Origin: Pseudomonas sp. FEN
GTDB lineage: Bacteria > Pseudomonadota > Gammaproteobacteria > Pseudomonadales > Pseudomonadaceae
Direction of reading: 5' to 3'
DNA length: 64,000 bases
Assembly (NCBI RefSeq): GCF_904067045.1
Contig: NZ_CAJFDC010000014.1
Location: 124,001-188,000, forward strand
Position 1 is the first letter of the stretch, and each line of letters begins with the position of its first letter. A program made the translations under genes and the position numbers. Below the pieces are notes generated by a model. The model had not been told where the DNA came from. It worked only from the letters and a program-made list of their open reading frames with translations, and ran no database searches. Shown here piece by piece: positions 12,598 through 21,512 of the stretch.

Positions 12598-15500
12598 TCA
12601 GGACTCCAGTTCCTCCTCCGGAGTGCTGTCCAGGACCTTCCGGGTCAACGCCTCAAGCTCCCTGGCCTGCTCCTCTCGCCAGGCTTTGAGCTGATCGCCC
12701 ATCTGCGCCTCCAGCTCGATATCGATGAACTCATGCCAATCGGCACCACGGCGGTTGCTGCGCCGGGCATCCAGCTCCATCATGACGGCCTGATACTTCG
12801 TATCGATCCCGCTGAAGCGCGAGGGATATCTGTCTTTCAGATAACCGGCCCAAAACTCGCGACTGACCAGCGCCCGCGGATATGCCGCCGTTTTTTCCCG
12901 CGCTATCACCTTCGCGCAGGCCGCCTCCAGATCCTGCGGCGTCACCCGGGCCAACTCGCTGAACGTCATGTGCCTGGGTTGTCCCGGTAGCTGGAGTCGT
13001 TCGGTCAGGCCGATGCGATAGGCCAACCTGACCTCCACCGGATCGACCCGCGGCGCGTCGGGCAGCTTCAGTCGCCTTGCGATATCCTCACGGGCACAGG
13101 CCTCGACTTCATCGAGACGCCAAAGCCCCCGGGTCAGCTTCAGCAGATCCCGCTCGGTGGTGGCCTCGGTGCCCGCCGCCATGGCCCTGACTTGATGGAC
13201 CAGGACCTTGACCTCCATATCGCTGAAGATCAACTCCGCGCCATCGGAGCACGTCTGCGGGTGGGAAGCCGAAACAAACAGATCTTCGCGTAGATCCTTG
13301 TATTGGCTGACGGCGTCCAGCACCTGCCAGACCCGCAAGCTCAAGTCCTGTCGCGCCTCACGGTACTCGGCCGTGACACTCAGATCCGCCAGCAACTTGA
13401 AAAAATCCTCGCAACCTTGTTGCTGAGATAAAAGCTTCCATTGCTGTTCTTTCTGCGCCCTTTGCTCGACGGACAGGGACTCGACCCAGTGATCGCACTC
13501 CTGGAGCGCCTGAGTTCGGCGCGGAGCGTGAATGCGCCTTCTGTTCGGCGTGTCTATGCCGAAGTTGATACCGCTCTCCTGCTCGTAGCGCTGCAACCGT
13601 CGCGCGCCCTCGACCGAAAGCGCCGGATTGTCGTGAAGGTGCGTGACTCTATTGATGCTTTGTGGCGCGGTGTAGACCGACTCGGGAATCGTCGCAATCT
13701 GATTGTTGCGCAGGTCCACGCGCTGCAGGTTATGCAGTCCCGAGAGTCCCGCGGGCCAGGACTCAATGTGGGTATCGCGCAACAGCAGATGTTCCAGCCC
13801 GCTCATCCCGCTGACGTCTGGCGGCAACAACAGCGGGTTATCCGACAAATTCAGAAACTTGAGCTTCGTCAGCCGGGCCAGCACGGCGGATGACTGGGCG
13901 TTCAGCACGATCTGGTTCCCCGGCAGGTGCAGATGGACCAGTTCGGACATCTGCGCCAGCTCCCTGGGCAGGCTGCTCAGATGGTTGAAACCCAGCGATA
14001 GCCAGCGAAGTTGGGTGAAGTGGGCCAGGAAAGACACTTCCGTGCTGGCCAGGGCCATGTCGTTCATGAACAGAAACCCCACATGGCTGAAATCGGCATT
14101 GATCGGTGGCAGGTCACCGACGCGCATGCCCAGCAGATCCAGTTCGTAGAAATACTTTCCGCCGAGCAGGTTGCGGCTGGATTGTCTTCTCCAGCAGGCC
14201 AGGATCGCGTCCACCACCCGCTGTTTGTTGTCGAGCGCCGATGGCGCCACTTGCAAGGTTCCACGTACACGTCGCCAGGTCTGCCGTTGTACCCAGTTAT
14301 CCAGCGTTGCGGACAGGGTTTCATATTCATCGCGCAAGCGTTCGAGCTCAGCCAGGCTGGCCGATTCGGAACGATTGAGCGAAGCGAGAAAAGTGCTCGC
14401 CTCCTCCGGGGTGAATCCCGGATACAGTCCATGCACCCGGCGGGTCAGTCGCTCGGAATAGCCAATATCCCTGGCCACATCGCTCAGCGGATAGCCCATC
14501 CGCCCCGAGGCCAGACGCATCGGTGGCCGGAAACGCTGGTTGAGTGGCGCCAGACCCAGCGTGAGCTGGGCGGCATGGGGGGCTTGGGTGATCTGGCCGA
14601 TGATCTGCTCTTTCAACCAGGTACCTGGTTCTGTGTCATTGAATCCGAGGGCATTGCGCGTTGACTCTGGCAACGCATGAACCATCGCGTCAAAAATATT
14701 ATCCGCGCCATCCAGCAACGTCCCTGAGCGATCGAATGTCTTGTAGCGGTGGCCGTCCTTGAGAATGACTCGAAGCGTGGATGCGTCTGGATCACCGACC
14801 GTGTTGATCGCCTCGCTGATAAATCGGTGCTCACGCAGTTCAATGCGCAGGTCCTTGGCCGGCCAACCCGGCAATCGCCCAAGCGTATGCAGTGCCAGGC
14901 GATCCCCTTGGGCGCTCTCGGCGGCCGATAGATACCAGCTTTCGCACACACGGTTGAGCTTCACTTGCTTGAGGTACCAGCGGATTTCTTCCGAGAAACG
15001 TAGCGGAACCTGCTCACTCAAGAGTTCGAGCTCGGTACTGCTGCCATGGGCGATCAACTCCCGCGCGACACTGCTCGGCAATCCGGGGAATACCTTGAGA
15101 ATGCGTTTTGCCCGGGGGTCGTCTGTCTTTTCGCTGGCCGCATACAAGGTTTCGAACAGCCATTGTCTTCGCTGTCCGGCCGATTGCCTGAGACGTTGAT
15201 TCAATAGCCGAACGCGCTCGCCGTTATCCGCAAGGTTCGCTCCCAGCAGTTCAGTGCGCTCCGACTCGCTCAACATATTCAGCGTCGATTTGAGCAGCTC
15301 GCCCTTCTTGAGTTGCGCCTCGAGGATCTGCAGCGCTGAAAACTGCCCGGAACTACGTTGACCGTACTCCTCCATCACCTCGCCCAAGGCATTGACCACC
15401 TGGATGCTCCGGCTTTGCGGCCAGCCGGGCAACGTCGTCAACAACCGCAGGCGCAAATCGCCCTGCTCCAGCGTTTGTGACCCGGCGTCGGCCACCTCGC

Positions 15501-17454
15501 GGATAAAATCGTCGATGGTCTGGTCGATCCTGAAACGTTTGAGCGTATCGAGCAGCAGCGCCGGGGGTGGCTGATTATCCACCAAGGCCTGACGCAAGGC
15601 GCCCTCCTGTCCGGCACAGAGCTGGTGGAGCTGGCGTCGCACGCGGGCGCCAAGCCCTGCCGCGGGCTGGCCCAGACGCCGCCACAGCTGCTCCACGGGC
15701 CACTGCGCCGCTCGCTCGTAGGTCGTTTGCCAGGTACCGACGCCATTGTGCCGAAGCGGCACGGCGTGGAACGCCCCGCCACCAGGATGTTCGATCTGCC
15801 ACTGCAAGCGGGCCTTGTCGTACCTCACCGCGTAGAGCTTTCCCGCCATCGGTAGATAAAGCTTGTCCTCGAACGGGTAAAGCCCAATTTCATCAGGCTG
15901 AAGCTCGTTTGGCAGGGTGACTGCGCGCTCATAGGGGAGCAGATCGACCTTCCACAATCGGCGCAGGCCTCCAAGGGCCTCGACAGGTATCAACTCATCG
16001 ACTGAAGCAGGAGTTTTCAGCGCCTTGGACAGCCCCTCGCCGCCCTTTACCAGCCCGGCCCCGGCCGCCAACAAGGCGACGCTTTCAGCCACATCCATCA
16101 GGTAACCGAGGGCCTCGCGTTTCTCTCCGAGTTGCCAGGCCTGCAACCCGTCGTAGGTTTCCACTACCAATGTCACCACCGCCGCCGCCATCACGATCTC
16201 GCCGATCACCGGCACGAACGACAAGGCCAATGCCAGCACATTCAGCCCGGCTTCGCGGTAGGCGTCCAGACGCGCCTGACGCACCCGGGCGTCGACATCG
16301 GCCGTGGGCACTGCCAGTTGCCGGGCATGCGCCTTGATCCGAGCGTGGCGTTGCTGCTGGAAGCTCTCGAACAGATCGCCCTTGACGGGTGCTTCGCTTA
16401 ACGGGATGTATTGGAAAATCGCCGGTACGGGCGGCCACTTTCGATCCTGGGAAAGCAAACTCGCATTCAGTTTGCGAAAGAACCGCAGCCGGTGTTCCTC
16501 GGGGACGAAACGGCTGAAGAATTCCTGGTAGGACGGATCCCGCAGTTTCAGGGTCAAATCATGTTCGAAGAAGACAAAGCGGCTGTAGCGCTTCAACGGG
16601 CTGCGCGGATCATCTGGAATGTAGGCAATACAGGGTAACGCCGAGCCCTCCTCGAGTTTCGCCCCGATGAGCAATCCACCGCTCAACTCGATATCGAACA
16701 TCTTCATCCGGCTGCAATGGACGAGTTCTCCAGCGAGCTTCAAGCCCGTTTCGCCCTTGAGCAATGCCATCAGCAGATCATAGACCGCCAGGGCAATCTG
16801 CCCCTTCATGTAGGCGATATCGGCGGTCACCGCCAGCGCCTGTTTGTCATAATCGGCAAAGAGCGCTTTTACCGACGAAGCTCGGTTGCCAGGCGACTGA
16901 CTGGAGGGATTGAAAACGCTGTCGACATGCGCCTGGTACAAACGCCCCAGATCCAGTGTTCGACAGAGCCGGGCAAAGTCTTCCGGGGTAAGGGATGCCT
17001 GGGAGCCAGGAGCGCGTCCGGGAAACTGGACCGTGGCCTTGCCTTCCAGCGCCCCCGGCTCGGCCTCGCTGGCTTCGAAGTTCTGCAGCGCCGCCTCCAG
17101 CAACGTTTGGCTCTGAATGAAGGTGTAGAGCTTGTCCTCGAAGATACTGGACAGGTAAGTCGCATCAATCCTGGCAAACCGGGCACGTTGCCAGTCCTGC
17201 TCGCCATCGTTGTGTTTTTCCAGTGCCAGGAGCAAACGTGGCAGACAGAACACATCGATCTTCTGGAGCTGCGCCATGACCCGCCGGACTTCATGTCGCG
17301 ATGTTTCCAGGGCCAGCAGATGCTCACGAAACAGCAGGCGCATTTCTGGGGCGGCCCGGTAGAGCCAATGGGGAATCTTCTGCTTGATCGTATCGAAATG
17401 AATGCCCGCCTCGACAGAGGCGGGACTTTGCTCAATGACTGGTGTTGCTTGCAT
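12598..17454 (-). CDS. Leucine-rich-repeat protein with NEL-type E3 ubiquitin ligase domain, effector-like
   Basis: The product has 1618 residues. The long N-terminal part resembles the dermonecrotic-toxin-like domain seen in Pseudomonas NEL proteins. It includes a hydrophobic stretch (ALSFVPVIGEIVMAAAVV, near residue 420). About six leucine-rich repeats span residues 1115-1260 (LRWLSLGFNHLSSLP, LKFLNLSDNPL, LQRVDLRNNQIATIP). The C-terminal 250 residues match the NEL domain known from IpaH/SspH effectors, with the catalytic CxD motif as Cys1402-Ser-Asp1404. NEL domains transfer ubiquitin to host proteins, so a eukaryotic target is expected. No signal peptide is present. No secretion gene or clear hrp box is nearby. 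The start is the ATG at 17454 with AGG about eight bases upstream. Confidence 0.8.
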   Translation of the reverse strand: MQATPVIEQSPASVEAGIHFDTIKQKIPHWLYRAAPEMRLLFREHLLALETSRHEVRRVMAQLQKIDVFCLPRLLLALEKHNDGEQDWQRARFARIDATYLSSIFEDKLYTFIQSQTLLEAALQNFEASEAEPGALEGKATVQFPGRAPGSQASLTPEDFARLCRTLDLGRLYQAHVDSVFNPSSQSPGNRASSVKALFADYDKQALAVTADIAYMKGQIALAVYDLLMALLKGETGLKLAGELVHCSRMKMFDIELSGGLLIGAKLEEGSALPCIAYIPDDPRSPLKRYSRFVFFEHDLTLKLRDPSYQEFFSRFVPEEHRLRFFRKLNASLLSQDRKWPPVPAIFQYIPLSEAPVKGDLFESFQQQRHARIKAHARQLAVPTADVDARVRQARLDAYREAGLNVLALALSFVPVIGEIVMAAAVVTLVVETYDGLQAWQLGEKREALGYLMDVAESVALLAAGAGLVKGGEGLSKALKTPASVDELIPVEALGGLRRLWKVDLLPYERAVTLPNELQPDEIGLYPFEDKLYLPMAGKLYAVRYDKARLQWQIEHPGGGAFHAVPLRHNGVGTWQTTYERAAQWPVEQLWRRLGQPAAGLGARVRRQLHQLCAGQEGALRQALVDNQPPPALLLDTLKRFRIDQTIDDFIREVADAGSQTLEQGDLRLRLLTTLPGWPQSRSIQVVNALGEVMEEYGQRSSGQFSALQILEAQLKKGELLKSTLNMLSESERTELLGANLADNGERVRLLNQRLRQSAGQRRQWLFETLYAASEKTDDPRAKRILKVFPGLPSSVARELIAHGSSTELELLSEQVPLRFSEEIRWYLKQVKLNRVCESWYLSAAESAQGDRLALHTLGRLPGWPAKDLRIELREHRFISEAINTVGDPDASTLRVILKDGHRYKTFDRSGTLLDGADNIFDAMVHALPESTRNALGFNDTEPGTWLKEQIIGQITQAPHAAQLTLGLAPLNQRFRPPMRLASGRMGYPLSDVARDIGYSERLTRRVHGLYPGFTPEEASTFLASLNRSESASLAELERLRDEYETLSATLDNWVQRQTWRRVRGTLQVAPSALDNKQRVVDAILACWRRQSSRNLLGGKYFYELDLLGMRVGDLPPINADFSHVGFLFMNDMALASTEVSFLAHFTQLRWLSLGFNHLSSLPRELAQMSELVHLHLPGNQIVLNAQSSAVLARLTKLKFLNLSDNPLLLPPDVSGMSGLEHLLLRDTHIESWPAGLSGLHNLQRVDLRNNQIATIPESVYTAPQSINRVTHLHDNPALSVEGARRLQRYEQESGINFGIDTPNRRRIHAPRRTQALQECDHWVESLSVEQRAQKEQQWKLLSQQQGCEDFFKLLADLSVTAEYREARQDLSLRVWQVLDAVSQYKDLREDLFVSASHPQTCSDGAELIFSDMEVKVLVHQVRAMAAGTEATTERDLLKLTRGLWRLDEVEACAREDIARRLKLPDAPRVDPVEVRLAYRIGLTERLQLPGQPRHMTFSELARVTPQDLEAACAKVIAREKTAAYPRALVSREFWAGYLKDRYPSRFSGIDTKYQAVMMELDARRSNRRGADWHEFIDIELEAQMGDQLKAWREEQARELEALTRKVLDSTPEEELES

Positions 17455-17533
17455 GGCAATCAACCTGGATATCCATTAGAGATTCCAGCTTATTGAGCGC
17501 TTGCCAGGGAGAGGGCGTACTTATTGAGGGCAG

Positions 17534-17569
17534 GATGGTTTCCATGCGTGGCCAGCAACAGAAACCATC
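17534..17569. repeat. Inverted repeat downstream of sohB
   Basis: GATGGTTTC (17534-17542) pairs exactly with GAAACCATC (17561-17569) across 18 bases. It lies just past the sohB stop, in the gap before the NEL-domain gene, and may be a weak sohB terminator. No T run follows on the minus strand. Confidence 0.4.
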
Positions 17570-17580
17570 AGGGTCACGAC

Positions 17581-18603
17581 TTACCAGAAGCGTTGCTGGG
17601 TCAGGCGACTCCACCAACTGAGCAACACCCGGTCCAGCGAGCTGCTGGCAGCCAGTCCGACCCGCTCCTGCAGGCTTTTGCGTTCGGCATAATGCAGGAG
17701 GAACAACTCGGCCTGCTTGGCGCGCTCGGCAAGATATTCATCGCTGGTCTTCAGTTCATCGACCAACTGTTTGTCCAGGGCGGCGACCCCCAACCAGATT
17801 TCACCAGTGGCCACGTCATCAATTGCCAGCTGCGGGCGATACTGCGAGACAAAGTTCTTGAACAGGTGGTGGGTGATATCCAGGTCCTGCTGAAACTTCT
17901 CACGGCCTTTTTCCGTGTTTTCGCCGAATACGGTCAAGGTCCGCTTGTATTCGCCGGCGGTCAGCACTTCGAAGTCGATATCGTGCTTCTTCAGCAACTT
18001 GTTGACATTGGGCAACTGCGCCACCACACCGATGGAGCCGAGAATGGCAAAGGGCGCGCTGATGATCTTGTCGCCGATGCAGGCCATCATGTAGCCGCCA
18101 CTGGCCGCGACCTTGTCGATGCACACGGTCAGCGGCACGCCGGCCTGACGGATACGCGCCAGTTGCGACGAAGCCAGGCCATAGCTGTGGACCATGCCGC
18201 CACCGCTTTCCAGGCGCAGCACCACTTCGTCCTTGGGCGTGGCCAGGCTGAGCAGAGCGGTAATCTCATGGCGCAGGCTTTCAGTGGCCGAAGCCTTGAT
18301 ATCGCCATCGAAATCCAGCACGAACACCCGCGCTTTGCTCTCTGGCTGCTTCTTGTGTTTTTTCTCGCTCTTGACCTGTTGCTTGCGCAAGGCCTTGAGC
18401 TGGTCCTTGTCGAGCAGGCTCTGCTCCAGGCGCTCGCGCAGGCCCTTGTAGAAATCGTTGAGCTTGCTGACCTGCAACTGCCCCGGCGACTTGCGCCGAG
18501 CTTTGCTGCGCAGTGCGGCGGCGGTCACCAGGACCACAATAATGGCAACGACGAGGGTAACGGTTTTAGCCAGAAAACTTGCGTACTCGGCGACAAACTC
18601 CAC
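17581..18603 (-). CDS. sohB: SohB-type inner-membrane serine peptidase (S49)
   Basis: A 340-residue membrane-anchored protease related to SppA. An N-terminal helix (LVVAIIVVLVTAAAL) is followed by a basic, coiled segment of about 70 residues and then the S49 domain. The nucleophile Ser lies in KVAASGGYMMAC. The conserved downstream Lys region (GEYKRTLTVFGENTEKGREKF in part) supplies the general base. Length and order match SohB. The gene is divergent from the histidine phosphatase gene. Confidence 0.93.
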   Translation of the reverse strand: MEFVAEYASFLAKTVTLVVAIIVVLVTAAALRSKARRKSPGQLQVSKLNDFYKGLRERLEQSLLDKDQLKALRKQQVKSEKKHKKQPESKARVFVLDFDGDIKASATESLRHEITALLSLATPKDEVVLRLESGGGMVHSYGLASSQLARIRQAGVPLTVCIDKVAASGGYMMACIGDKIISAPFAILGSIGVVAQLPNVNKLLKKHDIDFEVLTAGEYKRTLTVFGENTEKGREKFQQDLDITHHLFKNFVSQYRPQLAIDDVATGEIWLGVAALDKQLVDELKTSDEYLAERAKQAELFLLHYAERKSLQERVGLAASSSLDRVLLSWWSRLTQQRFW

Positions 18604-18718
18604 GGTGACTCCTTACAAAACCAGGCGGCCCCCGGCTGTGGGGACTCACTACCAATCAAGCATACCGTCGGTGCGGCCCTGCGACCAGTTGTGGCACCGT
18701 CTGAATTGTGTCTCTAAC

Positions 18719-18777
18719 AAACATTTCAAACGAGCGTATGTTTTTTTATTGACAGGCTTCCGGCATCCCCATAACCT
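18719..18777 (+). promoter_or_regulatory. Promoter and dyad upstream of the histidine phosphatase gene
   Basis: TTGACA (18749-18754) and TAACCT (18772-18777), 17 bases apart, make a plausible sigma-70 promoter 35 bases before the gene. Just upstream lies AAACAT (18719-18724) inverted as ATGTTT (18738-18743), which could be a regulator site. Confidence 0.5.
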
Positions 18778-18811
18778 CGCCAGACCTTCAACGCAGCGGG
18801 ACGACGCGGAC

Positions 18812-19522
18812 GTGGGCAGCATTTATCTGATTCGACATGGCCAGGCCTCTTTCGGTGCGGACGACTACGACGTCCTCTCGCCGATCGGTATTCGCCAGGC
18901 CGAAGTCCTGGGCCAGCACCTGGCCGACCTGGGCCTGAACTTCGACCGCTGCCTGGCCGGCGACCTGCGGCGCCAGCAGCATACTGCCCGCACCGCCCTG
19001 CAGCAGTGCAGCGCCGCTGGCCTGTCGGTTCCTGAATTGGAGACCGATACGGCCTTCAACGAGTTCGATGCCGACGCGGTGATCCGCGCGCTGTTACCCG
19101 GCTTGCTACCGGAGGAACCCGAAGCCCTGCACATCCTGCGCAACGCCGCGCAGAACCGTACCGAGTTCCAGCGTCTGTTCGCCCTGATCATCGAGCGCTG
19201 GCTACGCGGCAACCACGACACCCCGGAGCTGGAAAGCTGGCTGGGCTTCGTCGCCCGGGTCGAGAGCGGGTTGTTGCGGATTCTCGAACAAGCGGACAAC
19301 AGCCAGAAAATCGCCGTATTCACCTCCGGCGGGACCATCACCGCCCTGCTCCACCTGATCACCCGGATTCCGGCCAGGGAAGCCTTCGAGCTGAACTGGC
19401 AGATCGTCAACACCTCGCTCAATCAACTCAAGTTTCGCGGTCGCGAGGTGGCCCTGGCATCCTTCAACAGTCAAACGCACCTGCAACTGATGAAGGCACC
19501 GGAGCTCATCACCTTCCGTTGA
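18812..19522 (+). CDS. Histidine phosphatase family protein
   Basis: A 236-residue cytosolic protein of the phosphoglycerate-mutase-like fold. The catalytic RHG motif is at the N-terminus (IYLIRHGQASFG), and the second conserved region reads VFTSGGTITALLH where a His is often found. The substrate is not predictable. Translation must start at the GTG at 18812, as this places RHG near residue 8 as usual; upstream reading-frame extension into the sohB region has no start with a better site. It is followed after 57 bases by the SCP2 gene. Confidence 0.85.
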   Translation: MGSIYLIRHGQASFGADDYDVLSPIGIRQAEVLGQHLADLGLNFDRCLAGDLRRQQHTARTALQQCSAAGLSVPELETDTAFNEFDADAVIRALLPGLLPEEPEALHILRNAAQNRTEFQRLFALIIERWLRGNHDTPELESWLGFVARVESGLLRILEQADNSQKIAVFTSGGTITALLHLITRIPAREAFELNWQIVNTSLNQLKFRGREVALASFNSQTHLQLMKAPELITFR

Positions 19523-19579
19523 GAACCGGTCAACCGTGACCCTTGGGGTCGCTGTAATCACCCATAAAAGGATCGAACC

Positions 19580-19894
19580 ATGACTTCCGTAGCCGATGCC
19601 GTACAAGCAATGAAAGCCAAATTCAACCCAGCCGCTGCTACCGGCCTGGATCTGGTGTTTGGTTTCCGTATCGACGACACCAAGAACTTCTCCCTGATCA
19701 TCAAGAACAGCACCTGCGAGCTGGCGGAAGGCGAGAACCCGGATGCACAAGTGACCCTGGTGATGGACAGCGAAACCCTGGATGGCATCGTCAGCGGCGA
19801 GACCGACGGCATGCAGGCGTTCATGGGCGGCAAGCTGCGCGTCGAAGGCGACATGATGCTGTCGATGAAGCTCAGCGAGCTGTTCCCGGGCTGA
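19580..19894 (+). CDS. SCP2 sterol-binding domain protein
   Basis: A single SCP2 domain of 104 residues (FGFRIDDTKNFSLIIKNS, DAQVTLVMDSETL, FMGGKLRVEGDMMLSMKL), a small lipid-binding fold expected to bind acyl chains or acyl-CoA in the cytosol. AAAAGGA precedes the ATG. It probably shares the promoter of the phosphatase gene upstream and ends at a strong terminator. Specific function unknown. Confidence 0.9.
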   Translation: MTSVADAVQAMKAKFNPAAATGLDLVFGFRIDDTKNFSLIIKNSTCELAEGENPDAQVTLVMDSETLDGIVSGETDGMQAFMGGKLRVEGDMMLSMKLSELFPG

Positions 19895-19920
19895 GACCCG
19901 CGCCGGTTGATCTGACGCAC

Positions 19921-19955
19921 ATGCAAAAAGCCAGGGATTTCCCTGGCTTTTGCAT
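19921..19955. terminator. Intrinsic terminator, probably bidirectional
   Basis: Arms ATGCAAAAAGCCAGGG (19921-19936) and CCCTGGCTTTTGCAT (19941-19955) form a 15-bp stem with one bulged A and a four-base loop. The right arm carries the T run. It separates the SCP2 gene from the converging peptide-binding protein gene. Confidence 0.85.
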
Positions 19956-19976
19956 TTCTACAGACCCGATCGCCGG

Positions 19977-21512
19977 TCAGTTCTTGGCAACCTTGTCATC
20001 CTTCTTCACCGTCTCTTCCAGTGAGAAACGGCCCAGCGGGTTCTGCTGGAAGTGCTCGATATTCTTGCGCGAGATATTGATGTATGGGCTGTAGTACAAG
20101 TCGATCCAGTTGACATCGGCCTTGGCCATCTTCTGCAGGTCGATGTACATCTGCTTGCGCTTGGCCGGATCGCTTTCAATCCGGGCGGCCGCCACCAACG
20201 CCTTGACCTTCTCATTCCGGTAGCCGGTCATGTAGTTGTTGTTGGTATCGTGGCCCAGGACAAAGGTGGTTTTCTGGTCAGCGTCGAGAATGTCGTTGGT
20301 CCAGTACATCACCGACAGGTCATAGGCGCCGTCGATCAGCATCTGCCAGCTCTGGGTCGGATCGACCTTCTGCAGGTTGGCGGTGACCCCGACTTTCGCC
20401 AGTTGCTGCTGGACCATCACGGCGATCTGCTCGTCCGCTTCGTTGCCGGCGTTGACCACATAGTTCAGCTTCAGGTTCGAAACCCCGGCTTCGGCCAACA
20501 GCTTCTTGGCTTTTTCCGGATCGTAAGGGCGCTGCAGGTTGTCCGCGTAGTGGTATTGGCCACCCTTGGGAATGTAGGAATAGGCGACAACGCCCTTGCC
20601 GAAGGTCACGGTGTCCACCAGCGACTTCTTGTCGATGGCATAATCCAGGGCCTGGCGCACTTGCGGCTTGGCCAACTCGCCATGGGCATGGTTGATCAGC
20701 AGGTGGTCTTCGCGGGTCGAGGGGTCCAGATGGACCACCAGGTTCGCGTCTTTTTGCAGCGCGTCGACCCGCGAGAACGGAACGAAAATCGCCGTGTCCA
20801 ACTCGCCGGCCTGGACTTTGAGCATCCGGGTATTGTCATCCGGAATGGAGATCCACTCCACGCCGTCCAGGCTGACGTTGCCGGCCTGCCAGAAGTCCGG
20901 ATTCTTCTCCAGGACCACGCGATCGCCGCGAATCCACTCCTTGACGGTAAAGGCCCCCGATACCACTGGTTTCTCGGCGTAGGCATCCTCACCCATTTTC
21001 TCGATAGCCTTTTCCGACAGCACCGAGGCGGTCGGCGAAGCCAACTGCGAAACGAATGGTACCGACGGCGTCTTCAGGGTGACCACCAGGGTTTGCGGAT
21101 CCTTGGCCTCGGCCTTGTCGATCAGCTTATAGGAGTCGCTCCACAACGACGCCTTGTTGTCACGGATGCGCAACAGGCTGAAGGCGGCATCGCTGGCGGT
21201 GATCGGCGAACCGTCGGAGAACTTCGCCGCACGCAGCTTGAAGGTGTAGGTCAGGCCGTCGGGCGAGGTCGTCCAGCTTTGCGCCAGCCCCGGCTCCAGT
21301 TGGGTGCCGGCTTTGTCGACGCGCACCAGGGTGTCGTAGACGTTGGCGAACACCCAGGTATCGCGGTTCTGTGCACTCTTGATCGGGTCGAAGGTGGTGC
21401 TGTCTTCCCGGCAACCGATGGTCAGCACGCCCGCGGCCTGTGCCACGCCTGCCGCCAACGAGCAAACGGCCAGGGTGGCCGCGCTCAACAGTTTAAAATG
21501 CCTGGATCTCAT
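19977..21512 (-). CDS. Oligopeptide/dipeptide ABC transporter, periplasmic binding protein
   Basis: A 511-residue family 5 extracellular solute-binding protein (DppA/OppA fold) with a clear signal peptide (LAVCSLAAGVAQA). TIGCREDSTTFDPIKS and EPGLAQSWTTSPDGLTYTFKL are typical of the family. It is the last gene of a six-gene minus-strand operon. Its ATG overlaps the stop of the upstream ATPase gene as ATGA, with AGGGAG upstream. The context with two iminopeptidases and a LuxR solo suggests small peptides or a peptide-like plant compound as ligand. Confidence 0.92.
   Translation of the reverse strand: MRSRHFKLLSAATLAVCSLAAGVAQAAGVLTIGCREDSTTFDPIKSAQNRDTWVFANVYDTLVRVDKAGTQLEPGLAQSWTTSPDGLTYTFKLRAAKFSDGSPITASDAAFSLLRIRDNKASLWSDSYKLIDKAEAKDPQTLVVTLKTPSVPFVSQLASPTASVLSEKAIEKMGEDAYAEKPVVSGAFTVKEWIRGDRVVLEKNPDFWQAGNVSLDGVEWISIPDDNTRMLKVQAGELDTAIFVPFSRVDALQKDANLVVHLDPSTREDHLLINHAHGELAKPQVRQALDYAIDKKSLVDTVTFGKGVVAYSYIPKGGQYHYADNLQRPYDPEKAKKLLAEAGVSNLKLNYVVNAGNEADEQIAVMVQQQLAKVGVTANLQKVDPTQSWQMLIDGAYDLSVMYWTNDILDADQKTTFVLGHDTNNNYMTGYRNEKVKALVAAARIESDPAKRKQMYIDLQKMAKADVNWIDLYYSPYINISRKNIEHFQQNPLGRFSLEETVKKDDKVAKN

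Noticed and set aside
17455..17620. A possible hrp box upstream of the NEL-domain gene
   Set aside because: Only GGAAACC was seen, without a CCACNNA partner at the right distance.
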